64,000 bases of DNA. It comes from Campylobacter concisus ATCC 51562. GTDB lineage: Bacteria > Campylobacterota > Campylobacteria > Campylobacterales > Campylobacteraceae. The stretch's first letter is position 1, and every line of letters starts with the position of its first letter. The stretch spans positions 434,001 through 498,000 of the forward strand of contig NZ_ANNI01000003.1 of assembly GCF_000466745.1 (NCBI RefSeq), in the 5' to 3' direction. The notes under the pieces are model-generated. The model was given only the letters and a program-made list of their open reading frames with translations. It ran no database searches and had not been told where the DNA came from. Below, piece by piece: positions 36,954 to 49,749 of this stretch. The position numbers and the translations under genes were made by a program.

Positions 36954-37751
36954 TTATCTTTTAAATTTCGCCTCTATCTGCATAAAACCCCAAGTGCTTC
37001 TAGCCTCACTAAGCTCCTTTTTGCTAAGCTCATCTATCATCATCTCTTCATTTTTACCAAGCCTATTTTTGACTTCACCAAACGGATTAATAAGCATCGA
37101 ATCGCCGTAAAAGCTCCACTGCGCATCGTCACTTTTATGGCTTCCTACGCGGTTTACGCGGAGAACGTAGACGTTGTTTGTAAAGGCCCTAACCTTTAAA
37201 AGCTCCTCCCAGCGCGCCTGAGAAAAAAATGTACAAGCCGTTGGCACGAGCACGATATCGACCTTTTTGGCGCTCATATAGGCCCAGCACACATCAAAGT
37301 GTGCCTCATAGCCAAACATGACGCCAACTTTAAATTTATCGTAGGTAAAAATAGGCAAATTTAGCTCATCGCTTGTGTTATTAAAGAATTTCGCCTCATT
37401 CCAGTGAGCGTAAGGCATGAGAATTTGCTGATCATATAGCTTTACTTGTGTTGGGGTAAATTTGGCTAGACTTTTAAAAATTTCCTTGCCTTTTAGATTT
37501 ACAATGGGTGCAACGATATTTAGATCATACTTTTTTGCCATTGCAAAAAGAGCCTCTTTCTTGCGCTCGCTTTGCTCTTTTATAAGGCTTTTTGGCATGC
37601 TAATGAGCTCTTTAAAAAAGCTATTTAGCACGTATTCGCCAAGCACAACAAGCCTTGCATTTTCGTCCGCACAAATTTTTAGGTAATAATCAAGCCTTGC
37701 TTCACTTAAAGGCTGAGTTGGTAGCTGAAGAGCACAAATTCTACTCATCAT
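36954..37751 (-). CDS. Nitrilase-fold protein lacking the catalytic Cys and Lys
   Basis: This 265-residue protein has the overall carbon-nitrogen hydrolase layout. The first catalytic residue, Glu-39 in VVLGEYVL, is kept. The Lys position reads LYDQQILMP (Gln-108/109) where a Lys is expected. The nucleophile region reads KVGVMFGYEAHFD with Gly-147 in place of Cys. Nearby Cys-155 and Cys-173 are not at the standard position. It may be a non-catalytic or atypical member. It overlaps xseB by 11 bases and has a counterpart at this place in C. jejuni. Confidence 0.8.
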   Translation of the reverse strand: MMSRICALQLPTQPLSEARLDYYLKICADENARLVVLGEYVLNSFFKELISMPKSLIKEQSERKKEALFAMAKKYDLNIVAPIVNLKGKEIFKSLAKFTPTQVKLYDQQILMPYAHWNEAKFFNNTSDELNLPIFTYDKFKVGVMFGYEAHFDVCWAYMSAKKVDIVLVPTACTFFSQARWEELLKVRAFTNNVYVLRVNRVGSHKSDDAQWSFYGDSMLINPFGEVKNRLGKNEEMMIDELSKKELSEARSTWGFMQIEAKFKR

Positions 37752-37932
37752 CCACCTGCTTTATGCTAAGTTTTGCATTCTCTAAAATTTCTCTTGCCTC
37801 ATTTAGTAGCTTTTTGCCCTGCTCGTGCAGCTTTATGCTATTTTCTAAGCTCACATCATCTTTGTTTAGATCGTTTAAAATTTTATCTGCTAGGGCTAAT
37901 TTTTCTTCAAAGCTTTGCTCTTTTTGCTCCAT
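37741..37932 (-). CDS. xseB: Exodeoxyribonuclease VII small subunit
   Basis: This 63-residue helical protein matches XseB: FEEKLALADKILNDL, then VSLENSIKLHEQGKKL and a final helix NEAREILENAKLSI. It binds the large subunit XseA, which is not in the window. It lies three bases after metX and overlaps the nitrilase-fold gene. Confidence 0.88.
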   Translation of the reverse strand: MEQKEQSFEEKLALADKILNDLNKDDVSLENSIKLHEQGKKLLNEAREILENAKLSIKQVDDE

Positions 37933-37935
37933 TTT

Positions 37936-39041
37936 CTATCCTTTTAATATATTTTTTATATATCCATCAAATTTTTCTATCTCGACCAAAAATGCGTCAT
38001 GGCCGTAGTTGCTATCTATCTCTACGAAATTTGTATTCTCCCCTCGCCCCATCTCGCAAAGTGCGTCATAAATTTCTCTCATACAGCTTGGAGGAAAGAG
38101 TAGATCGCCTTTGAAAGCAATTAGATGCAAATTTGCTTTGATCGGCGCAAGAGCGTCTTTTAAGTTATCATAGTGTCTTGTGCAGTCAAAGATGTTCATC
38201 ATTTTTACGATATATAGGTAGCTTAGCGGGTCAAACCTCTTTGGGAAGTTGTAGCCGTTGTACTCCATGTAGCGATCCACCTGAAAGCGTCCAGAAAGCT
38301 CGTAAAGGCCGTCTGTCTCGACGTAGTTTCGTCCAAATTTCTCATCCATGCTATCAGGGCTTAAAAAGCTGATATGACCTGCCATCCTGCCAAAAGCCAT
38401 ACCCTTTAGCCCATTTTTTCTTATAAAATCCGCGTCGTATTCGCCGTTTTTGAAATTTTCATCGTTTAAAATGGCTTCGATGGCGATCTTGTTAAACGCT
38501 ATCGCCCAAGGTTTAGTCTGATAGGTGCTTGCAAGCATTATGATATCTTGCGCAAATTCTGGAAACTCGATAGCGTAGCAAAGTGCCTGCATACCGCCAA
38601 GACTGCCGCCTATCACGGCTTTTGCCCTCGTGATACCAAGCTCGCTAAATAGCCTCATCTGCGCCTTTACCACGTCACTTATAGCAAGGACTGGGAAATT
38701 TAGCCTATACTCTTTGCCACTACTTCTATCCACACTTAGTGGCGAGGTCGAGCCAAAGCATGAACCTAGGATATTTACGCAGATAACGTAAAATTTATCG
38801 GTATCAACAGCCTTTTTACTGCCTATTAACCCGTCCCACCAGCCAGCTTTCTCATCGCCTGCGTATGTGCCAGCAGCGTGGTGTGAGCCAGTTAGGGCGT
38901 GGCAGATCACGATAACATTGCTTTTATCAGCATTTAGCGTGCCGTAAGTCTCGTAAATAAGCTTGAAATTTGATAGCATACGGCCACTCTCAAGGTAGAG
39001 TGGCTCGTTAAATTTAATAGTTCTAGTTTGCAGATCTAACA

Positions 39042-39042
<1 letters not shown>
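37936..39042 (-). CDS. metX: Homoserine O-acetyltransferase
   Basis: This 368-residue alpha/beta-hydrolase-fold enzyme activates homoserine for methionine synthesis. The nucleophile elbow is GGSLGGMQAL near residue 146, the acid is in AFKGDLLFPP and the His in NYGHDAFL. The N-terminal VICHALTGSHHAAG block supports MetX. GTG start overlapping the guaB stop by one base. Confidence 0.94.
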
Positions 39043-41853
<2,811 letters not shown>

Positions 41854-41858
41854 TATTT

Positions 41859-41963
41859 TTATCCTTTAAATTTATTAACCAAAAATATGCCAAACAAGCT
41901 AACAACGACCACCGCAGCGATCGTTGTGACTATGATAGTTATGCTTACTGGCTCACTTAGCAC
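41859..41963 (-). CDS. 34-residue single-helix membrane protein between gatA and ileS
   Basis: A GTG inside the last codons of ileS opens a frame for 34 residues: [10 protein letters not shown], a hydrophobic helix rich in Val and Ile (about 8-28) and a basic end NKFKG. It ends five bases before the gatA start, and the gatA ribosome-binding site AAGGAT lies across its last codons. C. jejuni has a tiny gene at the same place, which supports it being real. It would be a bitopic membrane microprotein of unknown function. Confidence 0.6.
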   Translation of the reverse strand: MLSEPVSITIIVTTIAAVVVVSLFGIFLVNKFKG

Positions 41964-44709
41964 TTATGACCTCTTCACATCTTGGGCATAGCGCATCTTC
42001 TTTGCTAGCGTTAAATTTCCAGCATCTTGGGCATTTGTGAAGATTGCTTACCATGATCTTAAATTTATCACCCTCCAGCTCAAACTCGGCTAGTGGCTCG
42101 CTATCGTCGTAAGGTCTAACTGAGCTTACCATGTAAAGATCAGCCACTTCGCGCTCGTCGTAGCTTGTGATGTTGTGGCTTGTGGTCTCTAGGCTTAGCT
42201 CTAAGGTTGATTTTATCTTTTTCTCTTTTTTAAGAACGTCCACGATCTCGTTAAATTTTTCCCTGCTGGCAAAAAGCAGCTCATCTTCAAAGCTAAGATC
42301 AAATTTGATTGGCTCATAGACTAGATCAAATGCGTCTTTTGCCTCGCCCTTGATGATCTTTGGAGCATAATCCATCACCTCATCAACGGTGTAAGTAAGC
42401 GTTGGAGCGATGAGTGGCAAAAGTGCCTTTGTAATGATCGCCATCGCGCTTTGAGCTGATCTTCTTCTTGGTGCGTCTTTTGCGTCGCAGTAAAGTCTAT
42501 CTTTACAAACGTCAAGATAGACGCCGCTAAGATCGGCTGATAGGAAATTTAAAAGGATGTTAAAGCCCTTTGAAAAGTCGTAATTTTTAAAGCAAGCACT
42601 CGCCTCATCAAAAACCTTTTTAGCGCGTGCTAAGATCCATTTATCAAGGATGTTAAACTCTGTATTTAAGCTCTCTAAGTCATTTACGTTTGCTAGTAAA
42701 AAGCGTATAGTGTTGCGGATTTTGCGGTATTGCTCGCTGATTTGTTTTAATATATCTTCGCTTATCTTTAGGTCGCTTGAATAATCACTCATGCCAACCC
42801 AAAGGCGCAAAATTTCTACACCATGAGTTTTCGCCACGTCTTGTGGAGCGATGACGTTGCCCTTGCTCTTGCTCATCTTCTCGCCCTTAGCATCGACAGT
42901 AAAGCCGTGAGTTAGGATGCTCTCATAAGGTGCGTGAGAATTTATAGCTGTGCTTACTAGAAGCGAGCTTTGAAACCAGCCACGGTGCTGATCTGAGCCC
43001 TCAAGATACATGCTTGCAGGGTATTTGCCAGCATCGTAGTTGTCGCTTTGCAAGACCGCATGCCATGTCGAGCCACTATCAAACCAAACGTCAAGGATGT
43101 CCATCACTTTTTCTAAATTTTCAGCCTTGTATTTTGAGCCCTTTGGTAAAAGCTCGTCTATACTTAGCGCCCACCACGCGTCAGCGCCTTTTTCTTTAAA
43201 GATAGCCACGATGTGGTCTAAAATTTCACTATCAAATATAACTTCTTTTGTCGCTTTATCTCTGAAAAACGCGATCGGCACGCCCCAGTCACGCTGGCGT
43301 GAGATGCACCAGTCTGGGCGATTTTCTATCATCGAGCCTATTCTTTTTATGCCTACGCTTGGGTAGAATTTAACCTTTTCAAGCTCCTCGCGCGCTGTTT
43401 GCCTAAGTGTTTTTCCACCTAGTTTAGCCTCGTCCATAGCTATAAACCACTGCTTTGTGGCTCTATAAATGACAGGCTTGTGCGTTCTCCAGCAAAATGG
43501 ATAAGAGTGTCTAAATTTAGAGACGCTAAGCAAGCTTTTGCCAAGTAGCTCTAAAATTTTCTCGTTTGCTTTAAAGATGTGCATACCGACAAACTCATCT
43601 ACCACATCGCTTCTAAATAGTCCGTGATGTTTTATGCTCTCATCGTAGCAGCCACCATCATCAACCGGCATCAAAATTTCACTAAAGCCATATTTCAAAC
43701 AGACGTAGTAGTCATCCTCGCCGTGTCCTGGAGCTGTATGAACAAGTCCAGTACCCCCATCCATCATGACGTGATCACCTAGTAAAAATCGTGACTTTCT
43801 GCCGTTTAGTGGATTTATCGCGTGAGTATTTTCAAGCAGGCTTGATTTAAACTCTTTTTTGACCTCGCCCTTGCTTAGACCGCTTTCTACGATACTCTCA
43901 AGTAGTGGCTTTGCAAAGATCAAATTTTCAGCTGTTAGGACGTAAATTTCAACTGGATTTAGGCTTATAGCTTGATTTGCTGGAAGTGTCCAAGGCGTGG
44001 TCGTCCAGATGACAGCGCTTGCCTCTTTTACGCCAAGCTTTTCTAGCGCGTCGCTGTCAAGACCAAATACTACGTAAATAGAATAGTCCTCTTTCTCCTC
44101 GTACTCGACCTCAGCTTCAGCTAGCGCCGATCTAGCCGCCCAGCTCCAATAAACTGGCTTGCTTCTTTCGACCAAAAGGCCTTTTTTAGCGATCTCGCAA
44201 AGCGCTTTGTAGATGTCGGCCTCAAACTCAAATTTCATCGTCATGTATGGATTTTCAAAGTCGCCGATGATACCAAGGCTTTTAAATTCATTTCGCTGAA
44301 TGTCTATAAATTCTCTCGCGTGCTGTCTGCAAAGCTCCCTGATCTCGACCTTGCTAAGCTCTTTTTTCTTATCGCCAAGCTTTACTTCGACTTGTTGCTC
44401 AATCGGCAAGCCGTGGCAGTCCCAACCTGGCACGTAGCGGACACTTTCGCCGTAAAAATAGTGCGTTTTTGTGATGATATCTTTTAAAATTTTATTTAAC
44501 GCGTGGCCGATGTGAAGGTGGCCGTTTGCATACGGAGGGCCGTCGTGGATGTTGAAGTTTTTAACCGCGTTTTGGCGATTTTTCTTCATTTTTTTGTAAA
44601 CCTTGCGGTCTTCGTACCATGATTTTAGTCTTTGCGGTTCATTTTGTGGGAGATTTCCGCGCATCGGGAAATTTGTCTCTGGGAGTAAAAGTGTCTCTTT
44701 GTAGTCCAT
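41953..44709 (-). CDS. ileS: Isoleucyl-tRNA synthetase
   Basis: This 918-residue class I synthetase has the HIGH motif in [17 protein letters not shown] near residue 58, an editing domain (about 190-390, with [14 protein letters not shown]), KMSKS in [11 protein letters not shown] near 595, and a C-terminal zinc finger with CPRCW and CPRCEEV. It is complete and of normal length. Confidence 0.98.
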   Translation of the reverse strand: MDYKETLLLPETNFPMRGNLPQNEPQRLKSWYEDRKVYKKMKKNRQNAVKNFNIHDGPPYANGHLHIGHALNKILKDIITKTHYFYGESVRYVPGWDCHGLPIEQQVEVKLGDKKKELSKVEIRELCRQHAREFIDIQRNEFKSLGIIGDFENPYMTMKFEFEADIYKALCEIAKKGLLVERSKPVYWSWAARSALAEAEVEYEEKEDYSIYVVFGLDSDALEKLGVKEASAVIWTTTPWTLPANQAISLNPVEIYVLTAENLIFAKPLLESIVESGLSKGEVKKEFKSSLLENTHAINPLNGRKSRFLLGDHVMMDGGTGLVHTAPGHGEDDYYVCLKYGFSEILMPVDDGGCYDESIKHHGLFRSDVVDEFVGMHIFKANEKILELLGKSLLSVSKFRHSYPFCWRTHKPVIYRATKQWFIAMDEAKLGGKTLRQTAREELEKVKFYPSVGIKRIGSMIENRPDWCISRQRDWGVPIAFFRDKATKEVIFDSEILDHIVAIFKEKGADAWWALSIDELLPKGSKYKAENLEKVMDILDVWFDSGSTWHAVLQSDNYDAGKYPASMYLEGSDQHRGWFQSSLLVSTAINSHAPYESILTHGFTVDAKGEKMSKSKGNVIAPQDVAKTHGVEILRLWVGMSDYSSDLKISEDILKQISEQYRKIRNTIRFLLANVNDLESLNTEFNILDKWILARAKKVFDEASACFKNYDFSKGFNILLNFLSADLSGVYLDVCKDRLYCDAKDAPRRRSAQSAMAIITKALLPLIAPTLTYTVDEVMDYAPKIIKGEAKDAFDLVYEPIKFDLSFEDELLFASREKFNEIVDVLKKEKKIKSTLELSLETTSHNITSYDEREVADLYMVSSVRPYDDSEPLAEFELEGDKFKIMVSNLHKCPRCWKFNASKEDALCPRCEEVISAK

Positions 44710-44736
44710 TTTTTACCTTGATTTTAAAATTTGCTA

Positions 44737-44742
44737 ATTTTA
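44737..44742 (-). promoter_or_regulatory. -10 box of the ileS promoter
   Basis: TAAAAT preceded by GGTG on the minus strand lies about 28 bases before the ileS ATG. No -35 box is evident. Confidence 0.35.
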
Positions 44743-44775
44743 CACCTGTGCTGGTTAAATCACACTGAAAAATAG

Positions 44776-44781
44776 TATAAT
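44776..44781 (+). promoter_or_regulatory. -10 box of the cinA-like gene
   Basis: TATAAT on the plus strand lies 25 bases before the ATG, with AAGGAG as ribosome-binding site between them. Confidence 0.55.
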
Positions 44782-44805
44782 GAGGCAAAAAAAAGGAGCT
44801 TAAAA

Positions 44806-45903
44806 ATGAGACAAAGTATCTTAATAATAGGCGAAGATCTTGAGATAAATAGAGAATTTCTAAACTACATTTTTCAAAGTTACGAGGATCATTTTGGCGA
44901 GCTTGGAGTGGTCAGTTTTGCTCCAAAAAATAGTAAAGAGCTGCCTTTTATCATCGAAAATTTATCAAAAGATTACGACTTTGTAAGCATTTTTGGCTCG
45001 GATGAAAATTTTGCCATCGCTGCAAAGATAGTAGCGACGCTAACTGGGGGCTCGCTAGAGCTAAAAGATAGCACGACGCTCGCGCTTAAAGATAGCTTAG
45101 ACTACTCTAAAAATAGCTTTTTAGCCAGCCTAAATAACGCTCAGATAAATCTCATAAAAGCTAATCCAAATGAAGAGCTGGGCGAGTTTTTAGTCGAATA
45201 CGAGCCTGATTTTAGCTACTTTCATCTAATAGACATCGACGCTGATAGTGCGAGGATCCTTATGCTGCCACTTGCTAAAACTTACGAAGTCGATATCACT
45301 CTTGCGCAGATCCTGCCAAATTTGATACTTGTAAGGGCAAAAAGCAATAAATTTGGACAGATCGAGAGCTTTTTACAAGGTGTAAAAACGCTGTTTTCTC
45401 AAAAATTTATCCCACAAAAAGATGTGATCGCCTTTATAGCAAACAAGCTCATGCAAAAGGGGCTTAAAATTTCATTTGCCGAGTCTTGCACGGCTGGGCT
45501 GGCGGCAGCTAAATTTGCAAGATATGGTGGCATCTCAGCTAGCTTTGATGGCTCCTTGGTGACTTATGCAAATCACATAAAGCACGAGTGGCTGGGCGTC
45601 GAGGACGAGATTTTAGAAACTTACGGAGCCGTGAGCGAGCCTTGCGTAAAGGCGATGATAAAAGGTACGCTAAGTACGACAAATGCGGACTTTGCACTTG
45701 CTATTAGCGGTATCGCTGGGCCAGGTGGTGGCACAGCTAGCAAGCCAGTTGGCACGGTATATGTCGCAGCTGGCGATAGAGACGGTAACATCGAGGTTGA
45801 GAGGCTTCTTTTAAAAGGGGATCGCAACTACGTAAGAGGGCAAAGCGTGCTAAGTGCCTATCTATGCCTACTTCGTCTAAAAAGTGAGATATTTTTTGCT
45901 TAA
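44806..45903 (+). CDS. cinA: CinA family protein (PncC-type amidase with divergent N-domain)
   Basis: This is a 365-residue protein. The C-terminal half (about 205-365) is a clear nicotinamide-nucleotide amidase domain: ISFAESCTAGLAAAKFA with the catalytic Ser, GSLVTYANHIKHEWLGV and ALAISGIAGPGGGTASKPVG. It recycles NMN. The N-terminal 200 residues occupy the place of the CinA/MoaB-like domain, but motifs such as GGLGPT are lost (YDFVSIFGSDENF), so that domain is divergent. It is a single gene transcribed away from ileS. Confidence 0.82.
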   Translation: MRQSILIIGEDLEINREFLNYIFQSYEDHFGELGVVSFAPKNSKELPFIIENLSKDYDFVSIFGSDENFAIAAKIVATLTGGSLELKDSTTLALKDSLDYSKNSFLASLNNAQINLIKANPNEELGEFLVEYEPDFSYFHLIDIDADSARILMLPLAKTYEVDITLAQILPNLILVRAKSNKFGQIESFLQGVKTLFSQKFIPQKDVIAFIANKLMQKGLKISFAESCTAGLAAAKFARYGGISASFDGSLVTYANHIKHEWLGVEDEILETYGAVSEPCVKAMIKGTLSTTNADFALAISGIAGPGGGTASKPVGTVYVAAGDRDGNIEVERLLLKGDRNYVRGQSVLSAYLCLLRLKSEIFFA

Positions 45904-45992
45904 AATTTGTCTTTAAAATCTTTCGTGAAAGTTAGCTTGCTAAAAATTTTTATATTAAAGGATCAAAAGTGCCAAATTTAGGAAGCTAAAAA

Positions 45993-46566
45993 ATGCTTAA
46001 AAATTTTACTACTCATCATTACTGTGTTATTTGCATTTGCACCAAGATGTAGCCGAGAGAGATAAAAGCAAGTAACTCGCCTTTGGATACATTGGCGCAA
46101 AATTTTTATGGATATGCCGATAAAGAGAGTAAAGAAGTTGTCACAAAAAGATAGACAAGTGCTCATAAAATACGCGACTATGTCATCTATGTGGATGACC
46201 TCATAGACCTTAGCGAAGGCAAGATTCCTCAAAATGGCAATAGCTTGGGGCTAGATAAATTTATAAGCGAGATTAGTAGTGGTGAGTTTAGCTCTTATGC
46301 CAAATTTATGCGAGCTTACGGCGCCTCATGCCGTGCAAATTTAGTAAGCCATAAGTGTATTTTTGTAAGCGGAAAATAAAGCTTTCAAAAAGGGCAGCGT
46401 TTGCGAAAAGCTAAACAAATCGCTATTTAAGCTACCGTATAAATTTGATCTCATTTCAGCCTCAAACGTCCAAAACGAGGTAAATAAAATGCAGACATAG
46501 GCAAAACTAGCCGTTAATAAATTTTTTGCCAAAAACCATAAACTAGATAAGCTGCTTGGAGTCTAA
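45993..46566 (+). pseudogene. Decayed gene for a secreted protein of about 190 residues
   Basis: An AGGAAG site and ATG at 45993 start a gene whose frame must be changed three times to read through. A signal peptide is seen in one frame (KILLLIITVLFAFAPRC), then PLDTLAQNFYGYADKESKEV, a stop at 46152, the open stretch KIRDYVIYVDDLIDLSEG to a stop at 46377, then one frame over KKGSVCEKLNKSLFKLPYKF, another stop at 46498 and a last stretch to TAA at 46564. Codon use and continuity support one ancestral periplasmic protein with several Cys. Family not recognised. Confidence 0.7.
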
Positions 46567-46574
46567 AAATCAAA

Positions 46575-48803
46575 CTAAATTTTTATATTTTTACAAGATA
46601 AAACGCTAGCACATAGCCCATATATCAGCACGCAAAGACTAACGCTTAATCCAAATACGCTAAGAGCAGCGGTCTGGCTAAAAGATAGCGTAAAAAACGA
46701 GATAAAACTCGTAATAAATGCGCAAAATATCCCATAAATTCGCTCTTTTTCGCTAAGGCTATCATTTAGCGCAAATATCATGTAATCAATCCCAACAGCG
46801 CTTGCAAGTATGAGTCCAAAGACACCAAAAATGCTTAAATTTATGCCAAAAATAGCAAAGATAAAGAGCGTAAGAAGCACGCCAAAGATGATGACGCCCA
46901 TCACAAGTGCCGAGATAAGCGCACTAAAATAAAACCATAGCAGTAAAAACGCGACCACAAGTGCTGCTATTTTTAGCTTTAGAGCAAGCTCTTTTGCCTG
47001 AGTTAGGCTCTCATTTAGCGAGTCAGCAAAATTTAGGCTAAAAGCGTTGTGGCGCTCCAACACCTCATAACTTTGCGCCACTTTTACAAAGCCGCTCGCG
47101 TAAGCCACACTTGCATTTTCATCAAGCATAAATTTCTTAAAATCCCTCATCGATTTTAGAGCCAAAATTTCATTCGCGCTAAGCTCTTTTTGGTCCAAAA
47201 CCTTTAAAATTTCACTTCGCACTTCATCTTTGCTAAAGCCAAATTTCTCATAAATCACATAAATTTGCTCATCATCAAGTACCTTTTTAAAGGCCTCTTT
47301 TAGCTCACCCTGCTCGCTTTTACTTAAAAACATATCACTTAGTGAGCTCTCATCTTTTATCAAATTTCTCTTTTTTAGCTCGGTTAAAAGGCTCTTTTCA
47401 TCACCCAAAATGTCACCTCTTGATCTTGTCACGATCATAGTGTTTTGGTTATTGCCAGTTAGACTTAAGATATAAGAAGAGTCTGCTAGCAGGCTCTTTG
47501 GCATATTTGAGTAGTCTTTTACGTTTTCACTTTTTGATAAATTTTTAAGATCAAAGCCAAGAAAAATAGCTAACAAAATAAGCGAAAAAGCTAGAAATTT
47601 AACCCCCAAATGCCTAGCAACTAGGGCGGAAAGCTTGCAAAATTTAGTTAAAAACCTATCAAAGAGCTTTGATCTATAAAATTTCACCCCTTCAAAAACC
47701 AAAGGCATGAAAAAGTAGCTAGCCAAAAACGCAGCAACAAGCGCAAACGCCGAAAATAGCGCCACCTCTTTAAGCAACCTAAGATCAGAGAATGTAAAAG
47801 CAAGGTAGCCACTAAGCGTGATAAATAGGCCTAGTAAGAAAATTTTTAGCATATTTTTTATACTACTAGCCCTGATCACTTCGCCCTCGTTTTTGCTAAG
47901 CCAGTGCAAGACGTAGTCAAACATGAGTCCAATGAGGCTTGTGCTTATTAAAATAGTAAGGATATTTAGCTCACCAAGGCAGAGTAAAGTGCCTGCAAAT
48001 GCCACAATAAAGCCAAATACAGCGATAAATATCACATAAAAAATTCGCAAATTTCTAAAGGCAAGCATCAAAAATATAGCGGTTAAACTAAGCGAGACCA
48101 CACTCATATAAAGGCTCTCGCTCTCGTTTTTTTGCTTTGAAAATGCCTGATATATGGCACTTGAGTGCACAAAAAGCTCGTTTTGTCCAACTTTTAGCGC
48201 ATTTAGCTCGTTATAAAAATTTATTAGCCCCTCGCTCGAAGCTCCCTTTTTCAGCTCGCCTTTTAGCAAGAAAAAGCTCTTCTCTCCGTCCTTTACCTCA
48301 AGCATGAGATCTGCTAAATTTAAGCTTACGTTGCCATTTTTTACGCTAAAGCCACTACTTAGCGAGAAAAAATCATCTTTTACATTTAAAAGTCTAAAAC
48401 TAAAGCTACTAAAAATTTCCTCTGCGCGCTTTTTAAAAAAGGCGTTTTTATCGTTTTTTAGAAGCTCTAGATCAGCCCTACTTAAAAGCGCGATCTTTGA
48501 GCGGTTGATGTCACTTTTTATATCATTTAAATTTATCTCAATGTTCGCCTCAAAGCTCTTAAAAAGCGAGCTTTTAAGAGCTAAATTTTGGACGTTTTTA
48601 GCTAGCTCTTTGGAATTTACAAGTACTAAAAAATTTGACGCCATCTCATCTTGCACCTCTTTTAGCACCTTTGCCTCTTTGGCGTCTTTGAAATTTATCA
48701 GTGAAAAGATGTCAGTTTGTACGTTTTTTAGGCTCGCAAGCGAATATCCAAGCGAGGCTAAAAAAATAAAGATAAAAGCCAAGATCGTGGCTAGTTTTTT
48801 CAT
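46575..48803 (-). CDS. apeM: MMPL-type exporter of the aryl-polyene cluster (ApeM-like)
   Basis: This 742-residue RND-superfamily membrane protein has one membrane helix at about 4-22, a periplasmic loop (25-225), five helices (230-385), a second loop (420-600) and five more helices (610-735). Such MMPL exporters are a fixed member of APE clusters and are thought to flip or extract the finished lipid. It is the last gene of the operon and overlaps the LolA-like gene by four bases. Confidence 0.82.
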   Translation of the reverse strand: MKKLATILAFIFIFLASLGYSLASLKNVQTDIFSLINFKDAKEAKVLKEVQDEMASNFLVLVNSKELAKNVQNLALKSSLFKSFEANIEINLNDIKSDINRSKIALLSRADLELLKNDKNAFFKKRAEEIFSSFSFRLLNVKDDFFSLSSGFSVKNGNVSLNLADLMLEVKDGEKSFFLLKGELKKGASSEGLINFYNELNALKVGQNELFVHSSAIYQAFSKQKNESESLYMSVVSLSLTAIFLMLAFRNLRIFYVIFIAVFGFIVAFAGTLLCLGELNILTILISTSLIGLMFDYVLHWLSKNEGEVIRASSIKNMLKIFLLGLFITLSGYLAFTFSDLRLLKEVALFSAFALVAAFLASYFFMPLVFEGVKFYRSKLFDRFLTKFCKLSALVARHLGVKFLAFSLILLAIFLGFDLKNLSKSENVKDYSNMPKSLLADSSYILSLTGNNQNTMIVTRSRGDILGDEKSLLTELKKRNLIKDESSLSDMFLSKSEQGELKEAFKKVLDDEQIYVIYEKFGFSKDEVRSEILKVLDQKELSANEILALKSMRDFKKFMLDENASVAYASGFVKVAQSYEVLERHNAFSLNFADSLNESLTQAKELALKLKIAALVVAFLLLWFYFSALISALVMGVIIFGVLLTLFIFAIFGINLSIFGVFGLILASAVGIDYMIFALNDSLSEKERIYGIFCAFITSFISFFTLSFSQTAALSVFGLSVSLCVLIYGLCASVLSCKNIKI

Positions 48804-49318
48804 TTTAGACTAAACTCATTTATCGTTTTATCGCCGCTTACCTCGTCAAGCTCGATCTTTTTTACCGCCTCATCGCCACTTATCTTTATGGATTTAAAAA
48901 TTTGTTTAAAGAGTAAATTTTTAGGGCTTAGCTCTATGCTCCACTCTTTTAGGCTGCCACTTGTTTTTATATCAAATTCTTTTCTAAGCTCGTTTTCATC
49001 GAGGCTGATAATGGCCAGAAAGAGCTTTTCGTCAAAATTTGCACTCGTCTTTTCAAGCTTGCCATTTTCGTTTTTAAAAATGCCATCTTTATTTATAAAA
49101 ACCTTTGAGACGACTGGCTCTAGCGTGTCCCAGTAAAGACCACCCTTTTCAAGCCTAAACTCGCCTATGCTTTTTATGTTTTTATTAAAGCCAGCCAGGC
49201 TCTTTGTCTGCGTGAAATTTCCGGCTACGCCATCTGTTTTTACTATATTTTTAAGCTCACCCAGCTCATAGCCAAAGCAAGATATAAAAATGGCTAAAAA
49301 AAGAGCTATTTTTTTCAT
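48800..49318 (-). CDS. apeL: LolA-like outer-membrane lipoprotein carrier (ApeL-like)
   Basis: This 172-residue periplasmic protein has a signal peptide (about 1-16). The LolA-like pattern GNFTQTKSLAGFNKNIKSIG followed by FRLEKGGLYWDTLEPV is visible, typical of LolA-related proteins that shield a lipid in a half-barrel. Within APE clusters it is presumed to carry the product across the periplasm. It overlaps its neighbours by four bases on each side. Confidence 0.82.
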   Translation of the reverse strand: MKKIALFLAIFISCFGYELGELKNIVKTDGVAGNFTQTKSLAGFNKNIKSIGEFRLEKGGLYWDTLEPVVSKVFINKDGIFKNENGKLEKTSANFDEKLFLAIISLDENELRKEFDIKTSGSLKEWSIELSPKNLLFKQIFKSIKISGDEAVKKIELDEVSGDKTINEFSLK

Positions 49319-49749
49319 AAATTTTCCTTTTTCGTGTAAGCTTTAATCGCCTTTATTAGAGCCTCTGGCATCTCAAAGCAAGTTTGTAAGCTCTTCATAT
49401 CGATGACAGCTTGCGCGGTATTTGCCTCGCTTAATTTTTCGCCCTTTTCATTTTCTATAAGATAGTGAAATTTCAAAAATGTTTCGCACTCGTTAAGCGT
49501 CGTCGTGACCTTGATAGTGTCGTTAAAAAAGGCTGGACGTACGTACTTTACGTCAAGCTTTACGATAGGAAAGGCGTAACCATCTTTTTTCATAGCGATG
49601 TAGTTGTATCCTAGCTTGTCAAGTAGCTCGCAGCGCGCCATTTCTAGGTACTTGACGTAGTTGCCATGCCACATCACCTCCATGCTATCAACATCAAAAA
49701 ACGCCACTTTAAATGTGCTAACGTGTGAAATTTCCAAATTTATCTCCAA
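49315..49749 (-). CDS. apeK: Acyl-ACP/CoA thioesterase, 4HBT hotdog family (ApeK-like)
   Basis: This 144-residue hotdog-fold thioesterase has the 4HBT motif DVDSMEVMWHGNYVKYLEMAR, with the catalytic Asp replaced in the usual APE fashion by the VDSMEVMWHGNY variant. KYVRPAFFNDTIKV and FHYLIENEKGE complete the fold. It probably hydrolyses or edits thioester intermediates. It overlaps apeL by four and apeJ by ten bases. Confidence 0.82.
   Translation of the reverse strand: MEINLEISHVSTFKVAFFDVDSMEVMWHGNYVKYLEMARCELLDKLGYNYIAMKKDGYAFPIVKLDVKYVRPAFFNDTIKVTTTLNECETFLKFHYLIENEKGEKLSEANTAQAVIDMKSLQTCFEMPEALIKAIKAYTKKENL

Noticed and set aside
46191-46379. Stand-alone 62-residue gene
   Set aside because: It continues in sense with pieces before and after it once frame changes are allowed, and lacks its own ribosome-binding site, so it is better seen as part of the decayed secreted-protein gene.
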